In this document: positions 53,149 to 61,985 of the stretch, piece after piece | How the letters are laid out: the number at the start of each line of letters is the position of its first letter | Numbering within the stretch: the first letter of the stretch is position 1 | From: Hyphomicrobium sp. MC1 | GTDB lineage: Bacteria > Pseudomonadota > Alphaproteobacteria > Rhizobiales > Hyphomicrobiaceae | Assembly: GCF_000253295.1 (NCBI RefSeq) | Contig: NC_015717.1 | Location: 4,526,001-4,590,000, forward strand | Length of the DNA stretch: 64,000 nucleotides | Direction of reading: 5' to 3' | Made by a program: the position numbers and the translations under genes | Notes under the pieces: generated by a model | What the model was told of the DNA's origin: nothing | Seen by the model: only the letters and a program-made list of their open reading frames with translations | Databases searched by the model: none

Positions 53149-54561
53149 TTATGCTGCCGCGATGACACCCGACAGGCTGACGCGGCGGGCATCGGTCACG
53201 GCCACGTTTGCTGTGCGCCCTACGAGGTCGCCCTCGGCGGCCACGTGAACGAGCTGTAGATAGGGTGTCCGGCCGACAAATTCACCCGGCTGGCGGCCGC
53301 GGCGTTCAAACAGCACCGGAACGGTCATGCCGAGGGCCTGGGTGTTAAAGTCTGCCTGCTGGTCGTCTAGCAGCGCCTGAAGGCGCTGGAGACGTTCGGA
53401 TTTGACCTCTTCGGGGACCTGACCCTCGTGGGTTGAAGCCGGGGTTCCGGGGCGGGGGCTGTATTTGAAAGAAAAGGCCTGAGCAAAACCGACTGCCCTG
53501 ATGAGCGAAAGGGTGTCCTCGGCATCCTGGTCGGTTTCGCCGGGAAAGCCGACGATGAAATCGCTCGACAGGGCAAGGTCGGGGCGGGCGGAGCGCAGGC
53601 GGCCGATGAGGTCCAAATATTCCTCGGCGCGATGCTTGCGGTTCATGGCAGCCAGCATACGGTCGGAGCCAGACTGCACCGGCAAGTGCAGGAACGGCAT
53701 CAACTGGGGAACTTCGGCATGGGCGGCGATCAGGTCGGCGTCCATATCGCGCGGGTGGCTCGTCGTGTAGCGGATGCGCTCGACGCCCTCGATATCCGCC
53801 AGCCTGCGGATCAATTCGGCGAGGCCGATCGTGCGGCCGTCAGGGCCTTCGCCGTGATAGGCGTTGACGTTCTGGCCAAGCAGCACAAGCTCTTTGGCTC
53901 CTGCCGCGATCAGCTCGCGGGCTTCGGCTTCGAGCTTTACGAGCGAGCGCGAAAACTCAGCGCCGCGCGTGTAGGGCACGACGCAGAAGGTGCAGAACTT
54001 ATCGCAGCCTTCCTGCACGGTCAGAAATGCGGACGGCGACGACACGCGGCGCGGCGCTTTCATGCGCTCGAACTTTTCGTCGCCGGGAAATTCTGTTTCG
54101 ACGATGTGCTCGCGGGTATTCGCGGTGCGTTCGATCAGTTCGGGCAAACGATGATAGCTTTGCGGGCCGATGACGAGATCGACCGCAGGCTGACGGGTTG
54201 TGATCTCGCGGCCTTCGGCTTGTGCCACGCAGCCTGCCACGGCGATCACGGTTTCCTTGCCGTCGCGCTTTCGCGCGTCCTTCATGTCGCGAATGCGGCC
54301 GAGATCGGAATAGACTTTCTCAGCGGCTTTCTCACGGATGTGGCAGGTATTGAGGATGACGAGATCGGCGCCAGCGATGTCGTCCGTCGCGGCATAGCCG
54401 TCGCGCGCCAGTGCTTCCGTCATACGCTCGCTGTCGTAGACGTTCATCTGACAGCCGAAGGTCTTCAAATAATAGCTTTTGGTGTTCGGGCGCTGCACGT
54501 CGATGGGCCAATTAAGATTGGGGTTTTGGCTCAGGCTTCCTGAGGAGGAAGCGCATAGCAC
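53149..54561 (-). CDS. miaB: tRNA-2-methylthio-N6-dimethylallyladenosine synthase
   Basis: Radical SAM methylthiotransferase that modifies A37 of tRNAs. 470 residues. An N-terminal UPF0004 domain (YYLKTFGCQMNVYDSERM), the radical SAM cluster CDKFCTFC and a C-terminal TRAM domain are in order. The start is uncertain: GTG 54561 is used, but GTG 54498 is also possible. It follows plsC after 12 bases. Confidence 0.94.
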   Translation of the reverse strand: MLCASSSGSLSQNPNLNWPIDVQRPNTKSYYLKTFGCQMNVYDSERMTEALARDGYAATDDIAGADLVILNTCHIREKAAEKVYSDLGRIRDMKDARKRDGKETVIAVAGCVAQAEGREITTRQPAVDLVIGPQSYHRLPELIERTANTREHIVETEFPGDEKFERMKAPRRVSSPSAFLTVQEGCDKFCTFCVVPYTRGAEFSRSLVKLEAEARELIAAGAKELVLLGQNVNAYHGEGPDGRTIGLAELIRRLADIEGVERIRYTTSHPRDMDADLIAAHAEVPQLMPFLHLPVQSGSDRMLAAMNRKHRAEEYLDLIGRLRSARPDLALSSDFIVGFPGETDQDAEDTLSLIRAVGFAQAFSFKYSPRPGTPASTHEGQVPEEVKSERLQRLQALLDDQQADFNTQALGMTVPVLFERRGRQPGEFVGRTPYLQLVHVAAEGDLVGRTANVAVTDARRVSLSGVIAAA

Positions 54562-54573
54562 AGAATAGGTCGA

Positions 54574-55455
54574 TTATGTCCATTTCTCGCTGCGGGCCGC
54601 AGGCAAGCCCAGTTTTTGGCGGCGGATTTCCTGGCTCGGCTCGACGGGGATGAGAGCCGGGTCGTCGGGGCGGCCGCGCAGAATGCCGAGGACGGCGGAA
54701 CGGACGGCGCGTTCGGTCTTGAGCGCCAGGTCCTTGCGATCCTTGAATTCCGAAAGCGGGACGGGTGGGCTGATCTTGATCGTTGCCGTGATCGGCCCGG
54801 ATTTGAGCACCCCCCAGGCATGCGAGGTCATTTCCATGTCACCGTACCAACCGATGCGCGGGCGGTCGGCGCGGGTCAGGGGGACGCCGCGGAGATGGGT
54901 ATAGACGACGGCTGCGGTCTGTACGACGACGTCGCCGTTGCCCGTTGCGCCTTGACCTGAGACTGCGCCGAACAGGGATGTCTTGAACGGCAGTACGCGA
55001 TTGCCGTCGCTCGATGTGCCCTCGGCGAACAGCACGATCGTATCGCCGAGCTTCAGCCTTTTCATGATTTCGGTTGCGGCGTCGCCGGTTGCTTGTCGTC
55101 GCGTGCGATCGACGAAGACGGAGCGCTGAAGCCGCGCGAGCGCCGAGACGAACGGCCAGCTACCGACTTCGAGCTTGGCGACGAACGACACCGGAGCAAC
55201 GGCAGAGAGCACCGGAATATCGAGCCAGGAGGTGTGATTGCAGACGAGCAGTACCGGCTTGTCGTCAACGACCTGTCCTTCGATTTTCAGTTTGACGCCG
55301 AGAATCCGACAGACGTTGCGATGATACCAATTGGGAAAGCGGCGGGCGGCAGCGGGCGAAACCTTAAGCAGCAACGCCTGCACCGGCATCAGCGGCAGCG
55401 TGAAGCCGAAGAAGCCTGTCAGAACTGCCGAAGCGCGGAGCGATCCCTGTGCCAT
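54574..55455 (-). CDS. plsC: 1-acyl-sn-glycerol-3-phosphate acyltransferase
   Basis: Second acylation in phosphatidic acid synthesis at the inner membrane. 293 residues. The N-terminal hydrophobic segment and the acyltransferase motifs NHTSWLD (His and Asp) and FAEGTSSDGNRV are present. It ends 12 bases before miaB starts and begins 6 bases after the Fur-family gene. Confidence 0.9.
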   Translation of the reverse strand: MAQGSLRASAVLTGFFGFTLPLMPVQALLLKVSPAAARRFPNWYHRNVCRILGVKLKIEGQVVDDKPVLLVCNHTSWLDIPVLSAVAPVSFVAKLEVGSWPFVSALARLQRSVFVDRTRRQATGDAATEIMKRLKLGDTIVLFAEGTSSDGNRVLPFKTSLFGAVSGQGATGNGDVVVQTAAVVYTHLRGVPLTRADRPRIGWYGDMEMTSHAWGVLKSGPITATIKISPPVPLSEFKDRKDLALKTERAVRSAVLGILRGRPDDPALIPVEPSQEIRRQKLGLPAARSEKWT

Positions 55456-55461
55456 CGTGGC

Positions 55462-55917
55462 CTAGCCTCTGCGGGCGGACGACTTCTTTTTTCCGAGCGG
55501 CACGCCGTAGAGCTCCAGGCGATGGCCGACAAGCTCGAAGCCCAACTCACGCGCGACGCGCTCCTGTAGCGCCTCTATCGCCGAGTTGGAAAATTCGATC
55601 ACGCGGCCGGTTTCGATATCGACCAGATGGTCGTGGTGCTCTCTGGGCGCCGGTTCGTAGCGGCCGCGGCCATGACCGAAGTCGTGGCGCTCCAAGATGC
55701 CCTTTTCCGAGAAAAGCTTCAGCGTGCGGTAGACCGTCGAAAGCGAAATGCGTGCGTCGACGGCTACGACCCGCCGGTGCACTTCCTCGACGTCGGGATG
55801 ATCGGTTGCTGCCGATAAGACCTGGGCGATGACGCGCCGCTGGCCGGTCATGCGCAGGCCATACTCCGTGCATCGTTTTTCGATGGATGTCTCGGACTTC
55901 GCCGAAGGTGCGGTCAT
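55462..55917 (-). CDS. Fur-family metalloregulator (Fur/Mur)
   Basis: Fur-superfamily repressor of 151 residues. The DNA-binding part has LRMTGQRRVIAQVL and ISLSTVYRTLKLFSEKGI. The metal-site segment EHHDHLVDIETGRVIEF is typical of the Fur/Mur branch. No CxxC zinc pair is seen. In rhizobia this branch often responds to manganese (Mur); which metal it senses here is unknown. ATG 55917 is used; the frame is open to 55971. Confidence 0.88.
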   Translation of the reverse strand: MTAPSAKSETSIEKRCTEYGLRMTGQRRVIAQVLSAATDHPDVEEVHRRVVAVDARISLSTVYRTLKLFSEKGILERHDFGHGRGRYEPAPREHHDHLVDIETGRVIEFSNSAIEALQERVARELGFELVGHRLELYGVPLGKKKSSARRG

Positions 55918-56006
55918 GACGATCAAGCTTTGGCTGAAGACGATTCCTCGTCGCCCGAGTATGGCGGCCATATAGGCTGTGGCAAGGCTTCGCGTCTATA
56001 TCGACG

Positions 56007-56510
56007 CTAGGCTTTGGCGGCGTCGAGATCGAGAACGAGCGTCAATGCATCGACGGCTGTGCTGCCGGGGCGTTCGTAATAACGCTTGCGGCGTCCGGCT
56101 TCGGTAAAGCCGAGTTTGCGATAAAGCGCGATGCCGCCTTCGTTGTCCTCTGCAACTTCAAGGAAGATGCGTTTGGCGCCGCCGCGGCGGGCGGCACGGC
56201 TCAAGCCCTCCAGCAGACCGGTGGCGAGGCCGACCCGCTGCCAATCGGGCGAAACGCCAATGGAAAGGATTTCGGCTTCATCGGCGGCGAGCTGGCCGAT
56301 GACAAAGGCAATGACGGATTTTTTCTGACCGCCGGCGACGGCGATCAACGAGGTGGCGGCGGGGTGTTCGAGCAGGCCCTTGATTGCATCAGTGTTCCAG
56401 GCCGGATCGAAAAGTTTAGCGTGCAGCGCCGCGATTTCCTCCGCTCGATCCGGCGACGCCCAAAGCATGCTTGCGTGTTTCACGTTCCGAAACGGCGTGA
56501 CGTTCGTCAT
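56007..56510 (-). CDS. rimI: Ribosomal-protein-S18-alanine N-acetyltransferase (RimI type)
   Basis: GNAT acetyltransferase of 167 residues. The acetyl-CoA loop lies in PDWQRVGLATGLLEGLSRAA and the C-terminal part in ALYRKLGFTEAGRRKRYY. Its start overlaps the tsaB stop by four bases, a common pair linked to tRNA and ribosome modification. Confidence 0.9.
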   Translation of the reverse strand: MTNVTPFRNVKHASMLWASPDRAEEIAALHAKLFDPAWNTDAIKGLLEHPAATSLIAVAGGQKKSVIAFVIGQLAADEAEILSIGVSPDWQRVGLATGLLEGLSRAARRGGAKRIFLEVAEDNEGGIALYRKLGFTEAGRRKRYYERPGSTAVDALTLVLDLDAAKA

Positions 56511-57205
56511 GCACCGGCTCCGAGGAACGGGCTTGGGGCAGGCGGCTTGGCATCGGGCGGGCGGAGATAAAGCGGGCGGAGGCTGTCCGTTACCGGCATC
56601 TCGCAGGCCGGAAACAGAAGATCGAGGGCATCGGGCAGCAGGTCCGGCAGGATCGCTGTCGCCTCGATGCCTTCGCGGCGGGCGGCTGCGGCAAGCGCTT
56701 CAGCACCGGAACCGGCGACGACGATGGGCGCTGTCCCTAAGGCTTTTACCGCATCGGTGATTGCAAGGCATTGCGGAGCGGCAACGCTTTGCAGCGAATG
56801 GCGATCGAAAACCTCAATATAAACTTCGTCACGCCGGGCGTCGGTCGCGATAGCAACACGGCGTGTCGGTGCTGCAGATATTCTCGGACTCATCGCCATA
56901 AGCTTGAGGCTCGAAATCGCGACGAATTGAGCGCCCGTCGCGAGAGCAAGCGCGCGCGCTGCAGAAACGCAAATGCGCGTGCCTGTAAATGTGCCCGGTC
57001 CAAACGTGACCGCAATGCGGTCGAGCAATTTGAATTTCAGGCCTGCTTCGGCCATGACCATTTCGATCATGGGCATCAATCGCTCGGAATGGCCGCGCTG
57101 CATACCCTCGAATGCGAACGAAATGCCGGGGGTGAGCGAACGAAGCCCCCGGCCCGCCGCGACGGAGCAGGCATCAAAACAGGTATCGAGCGAAAGAATA
57201 TTCAT
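56507..57205 (-). CDS. tsaB: tRNA threonylcarbamoyladenosine biosynthesis protein TsaB
   Basis: Partner of TsaD in making t6A37 in tRNAs. 232 residues. MNILSLDTCFDACSVA and TFGPGTFTGTRICVSAARAL are the family signatures. ATG 57205 is used; the frame runs open to 57295. It overlaps rimI. Confidence 0.93.
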   Translation of the reverse strand: MNILSLDTCFDACSVAAGRGLRSLTPGISFAFEGMQRGHSERLMPMIEMVMAEAGLKFKLLDRIAVTFGPGTFTGTRICVSAARALALATGAQFVAISSLKLMAMSPRISAAPTRRVAIATDARRDEVYIEVFDRHSLQSVAAPQCLAITDAVKALGTAPIVVAGSGAEALAAAARREGIEATAILPDLLPDALDLLFPACEMPVTDSLRPLYLRPPDAKPPAPSPFLGAGA

Positions 57206-57218
57206 TCCGGGCGGCTTT

Positions 57219-57815
57219 TTATACGATTGATGCCATTTCGTCGAAGCTAAATCGTGGCGAACGTGGATAAATACCCTCCGGGTCGCCATATCCAAGATTA
57301 CATAGGAAATTCGACTTTATGTCGGTTCCAGCGAAGAATTCGGCGTCGACGGCGGCATTGTTAAAGCCCGACATTGGCCCGCAATCCAAGCCAAGCGCGC
57401 GGGCTGCCAGAATAAAATAGCCGCCTTGCAGGCTGCCATTTCGAAATGCCGTCGTATCGGCGTGCTCTTTTTTGCCGACAAACCAGCTTTTGGCATCGGC
57501 CGGCGGATAGAGACGCGGCAGATATTCGTAGAATTTCAAGTCGTAGGCGATAATCGCGGTTGCTGGCGCGGCCATTGTTTTATCGACATTTCCGGGGCTG
57601 AGGTGCGGTTTTAGACGCTCTTTCGCTTCCGGCGATTTCACGAAAACAATTCGAGCGGGCGAACAGTTGACGCTCGTCGGACCCCATTTCATATGCTCGA
57701 CAATCTGCTTCAATAGATCATCAGGCACGTCGCGCGGCTGCCATTTATTGTTTGTGCGGGCTTTATCAAACAATTGATCGAATGCGGCATGATCGAGTGG
57801 TGTGGTCATTTCCAT
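57219..57815 (-). CDS. Nitroreductase-family oxidoreductase (RutE/malonic semialdehyde reductase type)
   Basis: FMN enzyme of 198 residues in the RutE/HadB-like branch. The N-terminal FMN-binding segment and WGPTSVNCSPARIVFV, then NGSLQGGYFILAARALGLDCGP, are typical. In the pyrimidine-degradation pathway this family reduces malonic semialdehyde to 3-hydroxypropionate; other rut genes are not nearby, so the role here is inferred. Confidence 0.85.
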   Translation of the reverse strand: MEMTTPLDHAAFDQLFDKARTNNKWQPRDVPDDLLKQIVEHMKWGPTSVNCSPARIVFVKSPEAKERLKPHLSPGNVDKTMAAPATAIIAYDLKFYEYLPRLYPPADAKSWFVGKKEHADTTAFRNGSLQGGYFILAARALGLDCGPMSGFNNAAVDAEFFAGTDIKSNFLCNLGYGDPEGIYPRSPRFSFDEMASIV

Positions 57816-57846
57816 TTCCGTGGTTGTTTTTAGGTCCAGAAACGAA

Positions 57847-57868
57847 GAACCCCGCCGAGGCGGGGTTC
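57847..57868 (-). terminator. Terminator after the NifU-domain gene
   Basis: GAACCCCGCC and GGCGGGGTTC form a 10-bp stem with a GA loop. It lies 20 bases after the NifU-domain stop and before the nitroreductase start. Confidence 0.82.
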
Positions 57869-57887
57869 AAAGGAAGAAATTCTCAGT

Positions 57888-58442
57888 TTAGACCGGTTCT
57901 ACAGCCTGCACTTCCGGCAAGAAATGCTTCAGGAGATTTTCGATGCCGTGCCGCAGGGTCGCGGTCGAGCTTGGACAGCCCGAGCAGGCGCCGCGCATGT
58001 GCAGGTAGACGACACCGTCGCGGAAGCCTGAGAAGGTGATGTCGCCGCCGTCCTGTGCGACAGCGGGGCGCACACGGGTTTCGAGCAGCTCCTTGATCGT
58101 GGCGACGATCGATTCGTCTTGCGGATCGTAGTTTTCGGCGCTGCTGTCGTTGGCGTCTTCCTCGTCCGTAGCCGTGGCGCCGGACATGTAGTGCTCCATG
58201 ATCGCGCCGAGGACCATCGGCTTCAGGTGCTGCCACTCGATGTTGCCTTTGGTCACCGAGATGAAGTCTGAGCCAAGGAACACGCCGTTGACGCCGTCGA
58301 TCGCGAAAAGCCGGGCTGCAAGCGGCGAGGCTACAGCGTCGCCTTTCGAGCGGAAATCGGCGGTGCCGTCAGCGAGGACGTCACGGCCGGGGATGAACTT
58401 CAGCGTTGCCGGGTTTGGCGTCGCTTCGGTCTGAATAAACAT
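57888..58442 (-). CDS. NifU-domain Fe-S cluster scaffold/carrier
   Basis: Iron-sulfur carrier of 184 residues. An N-terminal Nfu-N domain (MFIQTEATPNPATLKFIPG) is followed by a C-terminal NifU domain with the cluster-binding CxxC in GACSGCPSSTATLRHGIE. It resembles eukaryotic NFU1 more than NfuA. ATG 58442 is used. Confidence 0.92.
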   Translation of the reverse strand: MFIQTEATPNPATLKFIPGRDVLADGTADFRSKGDAVASPLAARLFAIDGVNGVFLGSDFISVTKGNIEWQHLKPMVLGAIMEHYMSGATATDEEDANDSSAENYDPQDESIVATIKELLETRVRPAVAQDGGDITFSGFRDGVVYLHMRGACSGCPSSTATLRHGIENLLKHFLPEVQAVEPV

Positions 58443-58565
58443 GCTGGCCTCACTTCGTGTCCGGTGAATGAGCATCGCCCGCCGGCGGGTGATTGGAAGG
58501 CTTCTAATATAGGTACGCCAAATGGCCGTGTCGAGGTTATCGCCCGGCTCGGATCTGTGGCCAAT

Positions 58566-59066
58566 TTAGGCCAATGCCTTGATTTCCGCGAGTGAAAGTT
58601 GGCCCGGAACGACCGTTACGGGAACCGCAAATCCGCCGCCCGCACGGCCTGCCGCCAGGGATGCGACAAGGGGTCCGGGGCCTTTGGCGTCGATGGACGC
58701 GCCAAGCACCAGAATCGCGATGTCTTCGTCTTCGGCGATGAGCTTGTTGACCTCTTCGGCGGTGCGGCCTTCGCGGATTACGTCTTCGGTTTCGACAGCC
58801 TCGAAACCGGCGTGGGCAAGCTTACGGCGGAAGAGGCGGAACAGGGCCTTGGCTTTCGTCGTCTCTTCGTCGATCTGCATCTGACGGACGCCCGCCCAGT
58901 TCTGCAGTTCGCTCGGCTCAATGACGTAGAGCATGATGATCATGCCCGAAGAGCGTTGGACGCGGCTCGCGGCGTAATAGAGCGCGCTTTCGACTTCCTG
59001 GCTCTCGTCGACGACGATCAGGAACTTGCGGCGATGGCCTTCTTCGAATGAGCGACGCGGTTTCAT
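58566..59066 (-). CDS. Universal stress protein (UspA family)
   Basis: 166 residues. A UspA-type alpha/beta fold starts with FLIVVDESQEVESALYYAA. The nucleotide-loop region near the C-terminus (ILVLGASIDAKGPGPLVASL) only partly fits the Gly-rich consensus. Cytoplasmic; stress role inferred from family. ATG 59066 is used. Confidence 0.85.
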   Translation of the reverse strand: MKPRRSFEEGHRRKFLIVVDESQEVESALYYAASRVQRSSGMIIMLYVIEPSELQNWAGVRQMQIDEETTKAKALFRLFRRKLAHAGFEAVETEDVIREGRTAEEVNKLIAEDEDIAILVLGASIDAKGPGPLVASLAAGRAGGGFAVPVTVVPGQLSLAEIKALA

Positions 59067-59155
59067 GGTCCGGATGCTGCCACTCCCGCCCTGCGGCTGC
59101 AATGGCGGCAAGTGCTGCCGCCATATGCAACTTCAGGGAACGTGTGGGTAAGCGA

Positions 59156-60193
59156 TCAGCTGCGGATGAAGCCGACGATATCCTTGACCTTGTCCATGAT
59201 CGGCGACGCGATTTCGCGGGCGCGCGCCGAGCCGTCACCCAAGACGCGGTCGATCTCGGCAGGGTCGGCTGACAGCCGCTTGATCTCGATAGCAATGGGT
59301 TCGATGCGGGCGACGAGCGCGTCCGCCAGGACCTTCTTGAACGACGAGAACTGTTGACCGCCGAACTCGGCGAGAACGGCATCAACGGGCTTATCGACAA
59401 GCGTCGCGTAGATGCCGATCAGGTTTTCGGCTTCCGGGCGACCCGCGAAACCTGTCTCGTCGCTCGGCAGCGGTTCGGGATCGGTTTTGGCTTTCTGGAC
59501 CTTTTTCGCGATCGTATCGGCATCATCCGTTATGTTGATGCGCGAGAGGTCGGATGGGTCGGACTTCGACATTTTTTTCGTGCCGTCGCGCAGGCTCATG
59601 ACGCGCGTCGAGGACCCGGTGATGACGGGCTCCGGCTGGGGGAAGAAAATGCCGTCGGCGAAGCCGTTCTCGATGATCGAAGCCGAATAGTCGTTGTTGA
59701 ACTTCTGCGCGATGTCGCGGGCGAGTTCCAAATGTTGCTTCTGGTCTTCGCCGACGGGAACGTGCGTCGCCCGATAGGCGAGAATGTCGGCGGCCATCAG
59801 GTTAGGATAGGCGTACAGGCCGACGGATGCCTGCTCGCGATCCTTGCCGGCTTTCTCCTTGAACTGCGTCATGCGGTTGAGCCAGCCCAGGCGGGCGACG
59901 CAATTGAAGATCCAGGCGAGTTCGGCGTGGGCGGAAACCTGCGATTGGTTGAAGAGGATGCTCTTCTTCGGATCGAGACCGGCGGCGATGTAGGCGGCCG
60001 TGACCTGACGGATTGCCGTTCTCAGCTCAGCGGGGTCCTGCGCTACCGTGATCGCATGCAGATCGACGACGCAATAGATGCACTCGTGGGTGTCCTGCAT
60101 TTTGATCCAGTTGACCATCGCGCCGAGATAGTTGCCGAGATGCAGGCTGCCTGTCGGCTGCATGCCCGAGAAGACGCGCGGCGTGATTTTCAT
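59156..60193 (-). CDS. trpS: Tryptophanyl-tRNA synthetase
   Basis: Charges tRNA-Trp. 345 residues. The HIGH-type motif lies in MQPTGSLHLGNYLGAMVNW and the KMSKS motif in GTKKMSKSDPSDLSRI. ATG 60193 (MKITPRVFSG) is used. It lies 77 bases after murJ. Confidence 0.96.
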   Translation of the reverse strand: MKITPRVFSGMQPTGSLHLGNYLGAMVNWIKMQDTHECIYCVVDLHAITVAQDPAELRTAIRQVTAAYIAAGLDPKKSILFNQSQVSAHAELAWIFNCVARLGWLNRMTQFKEKAGKDREQASVGLYAYPNLMAADILAYRATHVPVGEDQKQHLELARDIAQKFNNDYSASIIENGFADGIFFPQPEPVITGSSTRVMSLRDGTKKMSKSDPSDLSRINITDDADTIAKKVQKAKTDPEPLPSDETGFAGRPEAENLIGIYATLVDKPVDAVLAEFGGQQFSSFKKVLADALVARIEPIAIEIKRLSADPAEIDRVLGDGSARAREIASPIMDKVKDIVGFIRS

Positions 60194-60270
60194 GGGATCC
60201 GTACCGGTGTTGAAATGATTTGGCGGCCTTATCGCGTGCATGCGGCCGCCGCGCAAGTCTTGCGCATTGC

Positions 60271-61851
60271 CTAACGTTGCTTGCGCACCAGACGGCCGAG
60301 CTGCCCGACCGTCATGACGCCGGTTGCCAAGATGATTAGGGCGTAAATGATCAGGCCGGCGCCGATCTCGATCCCGAGAATAGAGGCTTTTACCAAAAAC
60401 CCCGTGTCATGCCCGTAATGGGGCAACAGCCAGTGGCTGATGGCGAGGAGGGCCGCGACCATGACCGCGCTGGCCAACAGGATCAGAGGGATGTTGCGCT
60501 TGATGCGGCTGTCGGCGACGAAATCGCCGTGGCGGCTCAGTGTGGCCCACAGCAGATAGGCATTGAGCCAGCCGCCGATTGCCGTCGCGATGGCGATGCC
60601 GAGCTGCGGCAGCATGCCGAGATGACGGAACATGAAAAACAGTCCGATCGAGCCGATGGTATTTGCCGTCAGGCTGATCACGGCGTAGCGCATCGGCGTC
60701 TTGGTGTCTTCGCGGGCGTAATAGGCCGGCGAAAAAACTTTGATCATCACGAATGCGGGCAGGCCGAGCGCAAACATCGCCAGCACAGACGCGGTGACGT
60801 GGGTATCTTTCGGGCCGAAAGCGCCGCGCTCGAACAGCACGCGGACGATGTCGGTCGGGATTGCGGCGAGCGCAAAGGCTGCGGGGACCGTCAGCAGCAG
60901 TGCGAATTCGAGCGAGCGGTTTTGGCTATCCATTACGGCCGCCGTGTTGCCGGCTCTGAGCTGGCGCGCGACGTCGGGCAGCAGCACGATGCCGACCGCA
61001 ATGCCGACAATCGCGAGCGGCAATTCATAGATGCGATCGGCGTAATAGAGGTGGGACACGGCGCCCGGCTGAAGCGATGCGATGATCGTTCCGATGGCGA
61101 TGTTGAGCTGGGTTACGCCACCGGAAATGACGCCCGGAATGCCGAGCCGGACAAGGTGGCGAACGTCGTTCGTCAGTCGCGGCCGGCGGATGCCGAGACG
61201 CATCCCAGCCCGGTGCATGCCCCATATCAGTACGGCGAGCTGCAGGAAACCGGCGACGAAGACGGCCCAAGCCTGGATGATGCCGGCTTCCGGTTCGGCC
61301 TTGTAGCCCATCCACATCGAGATCAGCGTCGCGACCATCATCACGCCGTTGAGCACGATCGAGACGGATGCGCTTTCGACGAAGCGGCCGACCGAGTTCA
61401 ATGCGCCCGACATCAGCGCGACGAGCGACATGCAGAGTAGGTACGGCATCGTGATGCGGGTCAGCAGCACGGAGAGATCGAATTTCTCTGGCCGGGCATC
61501 GAAGCCGGGCGCCAACCCGTACATCAGAAACGGCATCGCAATTTCAGCGACGATGGTAACGATCAGCAACACGAAAAGGAGGCCCGCCATCGCGTCTTCG
61601 GCGAAGCATCGGGCAGCTTCCGGGCCGTCGCCTTCGAGTTTTTTGGCGAAGATCGGCACGAACGCCGAATTGAATGCACCCTCGCCGAAAAGGCGGCGAA
61701 AGAGATTGGGGAAACGAAAGGCGACGACGAAGGCGTCCGCGACCCAGCCCGATCCAAGCGTGGCGGCGATCAGGATATCGCGCATGAAGCCGAAGACTCG
61801 GCTTAGCAGCGTCAAGCCGCCGACGGTGGCAAACGATTTATAAAGATTCAT
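60271..61851 (-). CDS. murJ: Lipid II flippase MurJ
   Basis: Moves lipid II across the inner membrane for peptidoglycan synthesis. 526 residues with about 14 helices of the MVF/MATE fold. The N-terminus (MNLYKSFATVGGLTLLSRVF) and FRFPNLFRRLFGEGAFNSAFV are strongly conserved. Same strand as trpS. Confidence 0.94.
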   Translation of the reverse strand: MNLYKSFATVGGLTLLSRVFGFMRDILIAATLGSGWVADAFVVAFRFPNLFRRLFGEGAFNSAFVPIFAKKLEGDGPEAARCFAEDAMAGLLFVLLIVTIVAEIAMPFLMYGLAPGFDARPEKFDLSVLLTRITMPYLLCMSLVALMSGALNSVGRFVESASVSIVLNGVMMVATLISMWMGYKAEPEAGIIQAWAVFVAGFLQLAVLIWGMHRAGMRLGIRRPRLTNDVRHLVRLGIPGVISGGVTQLNIAIGTIIASLQPGAVSHLYYADRIYELPLAIVGIAVGIVLLPDVARQLRAGNTAAVMDSQNRSLEFALLLTVPAAFALAAIPTDIVRVLFERGAFGPKDTHVTASVLAMFALGLPAFVMIKVFSPAYYAREDTKTPMRYAVISLTANTIGSIGLFFMFRHLGMLPQLGIAIATAIGGWLNAYLLWATLSRHGDFVADSRIKRNIPLILLASAVMVAALLAISHWLLPHYGHDTGFLVKASILGIEIGAGLIIYALIILATGVMTVGQLGRLVRKQR

Positions 61852-61985
61852 CGAAAAGGTTCGCGTTGTGCCACAAAGCAGATTTGCCCTCTTAAACCGG
61901 CTTCAGGCCGTAGACATCCGGCAATTTGATGGCCCGGCGGCTGCCTTGTGGGCCGTGGCCGTGAAGTCACGCGCCGGCACAAGCA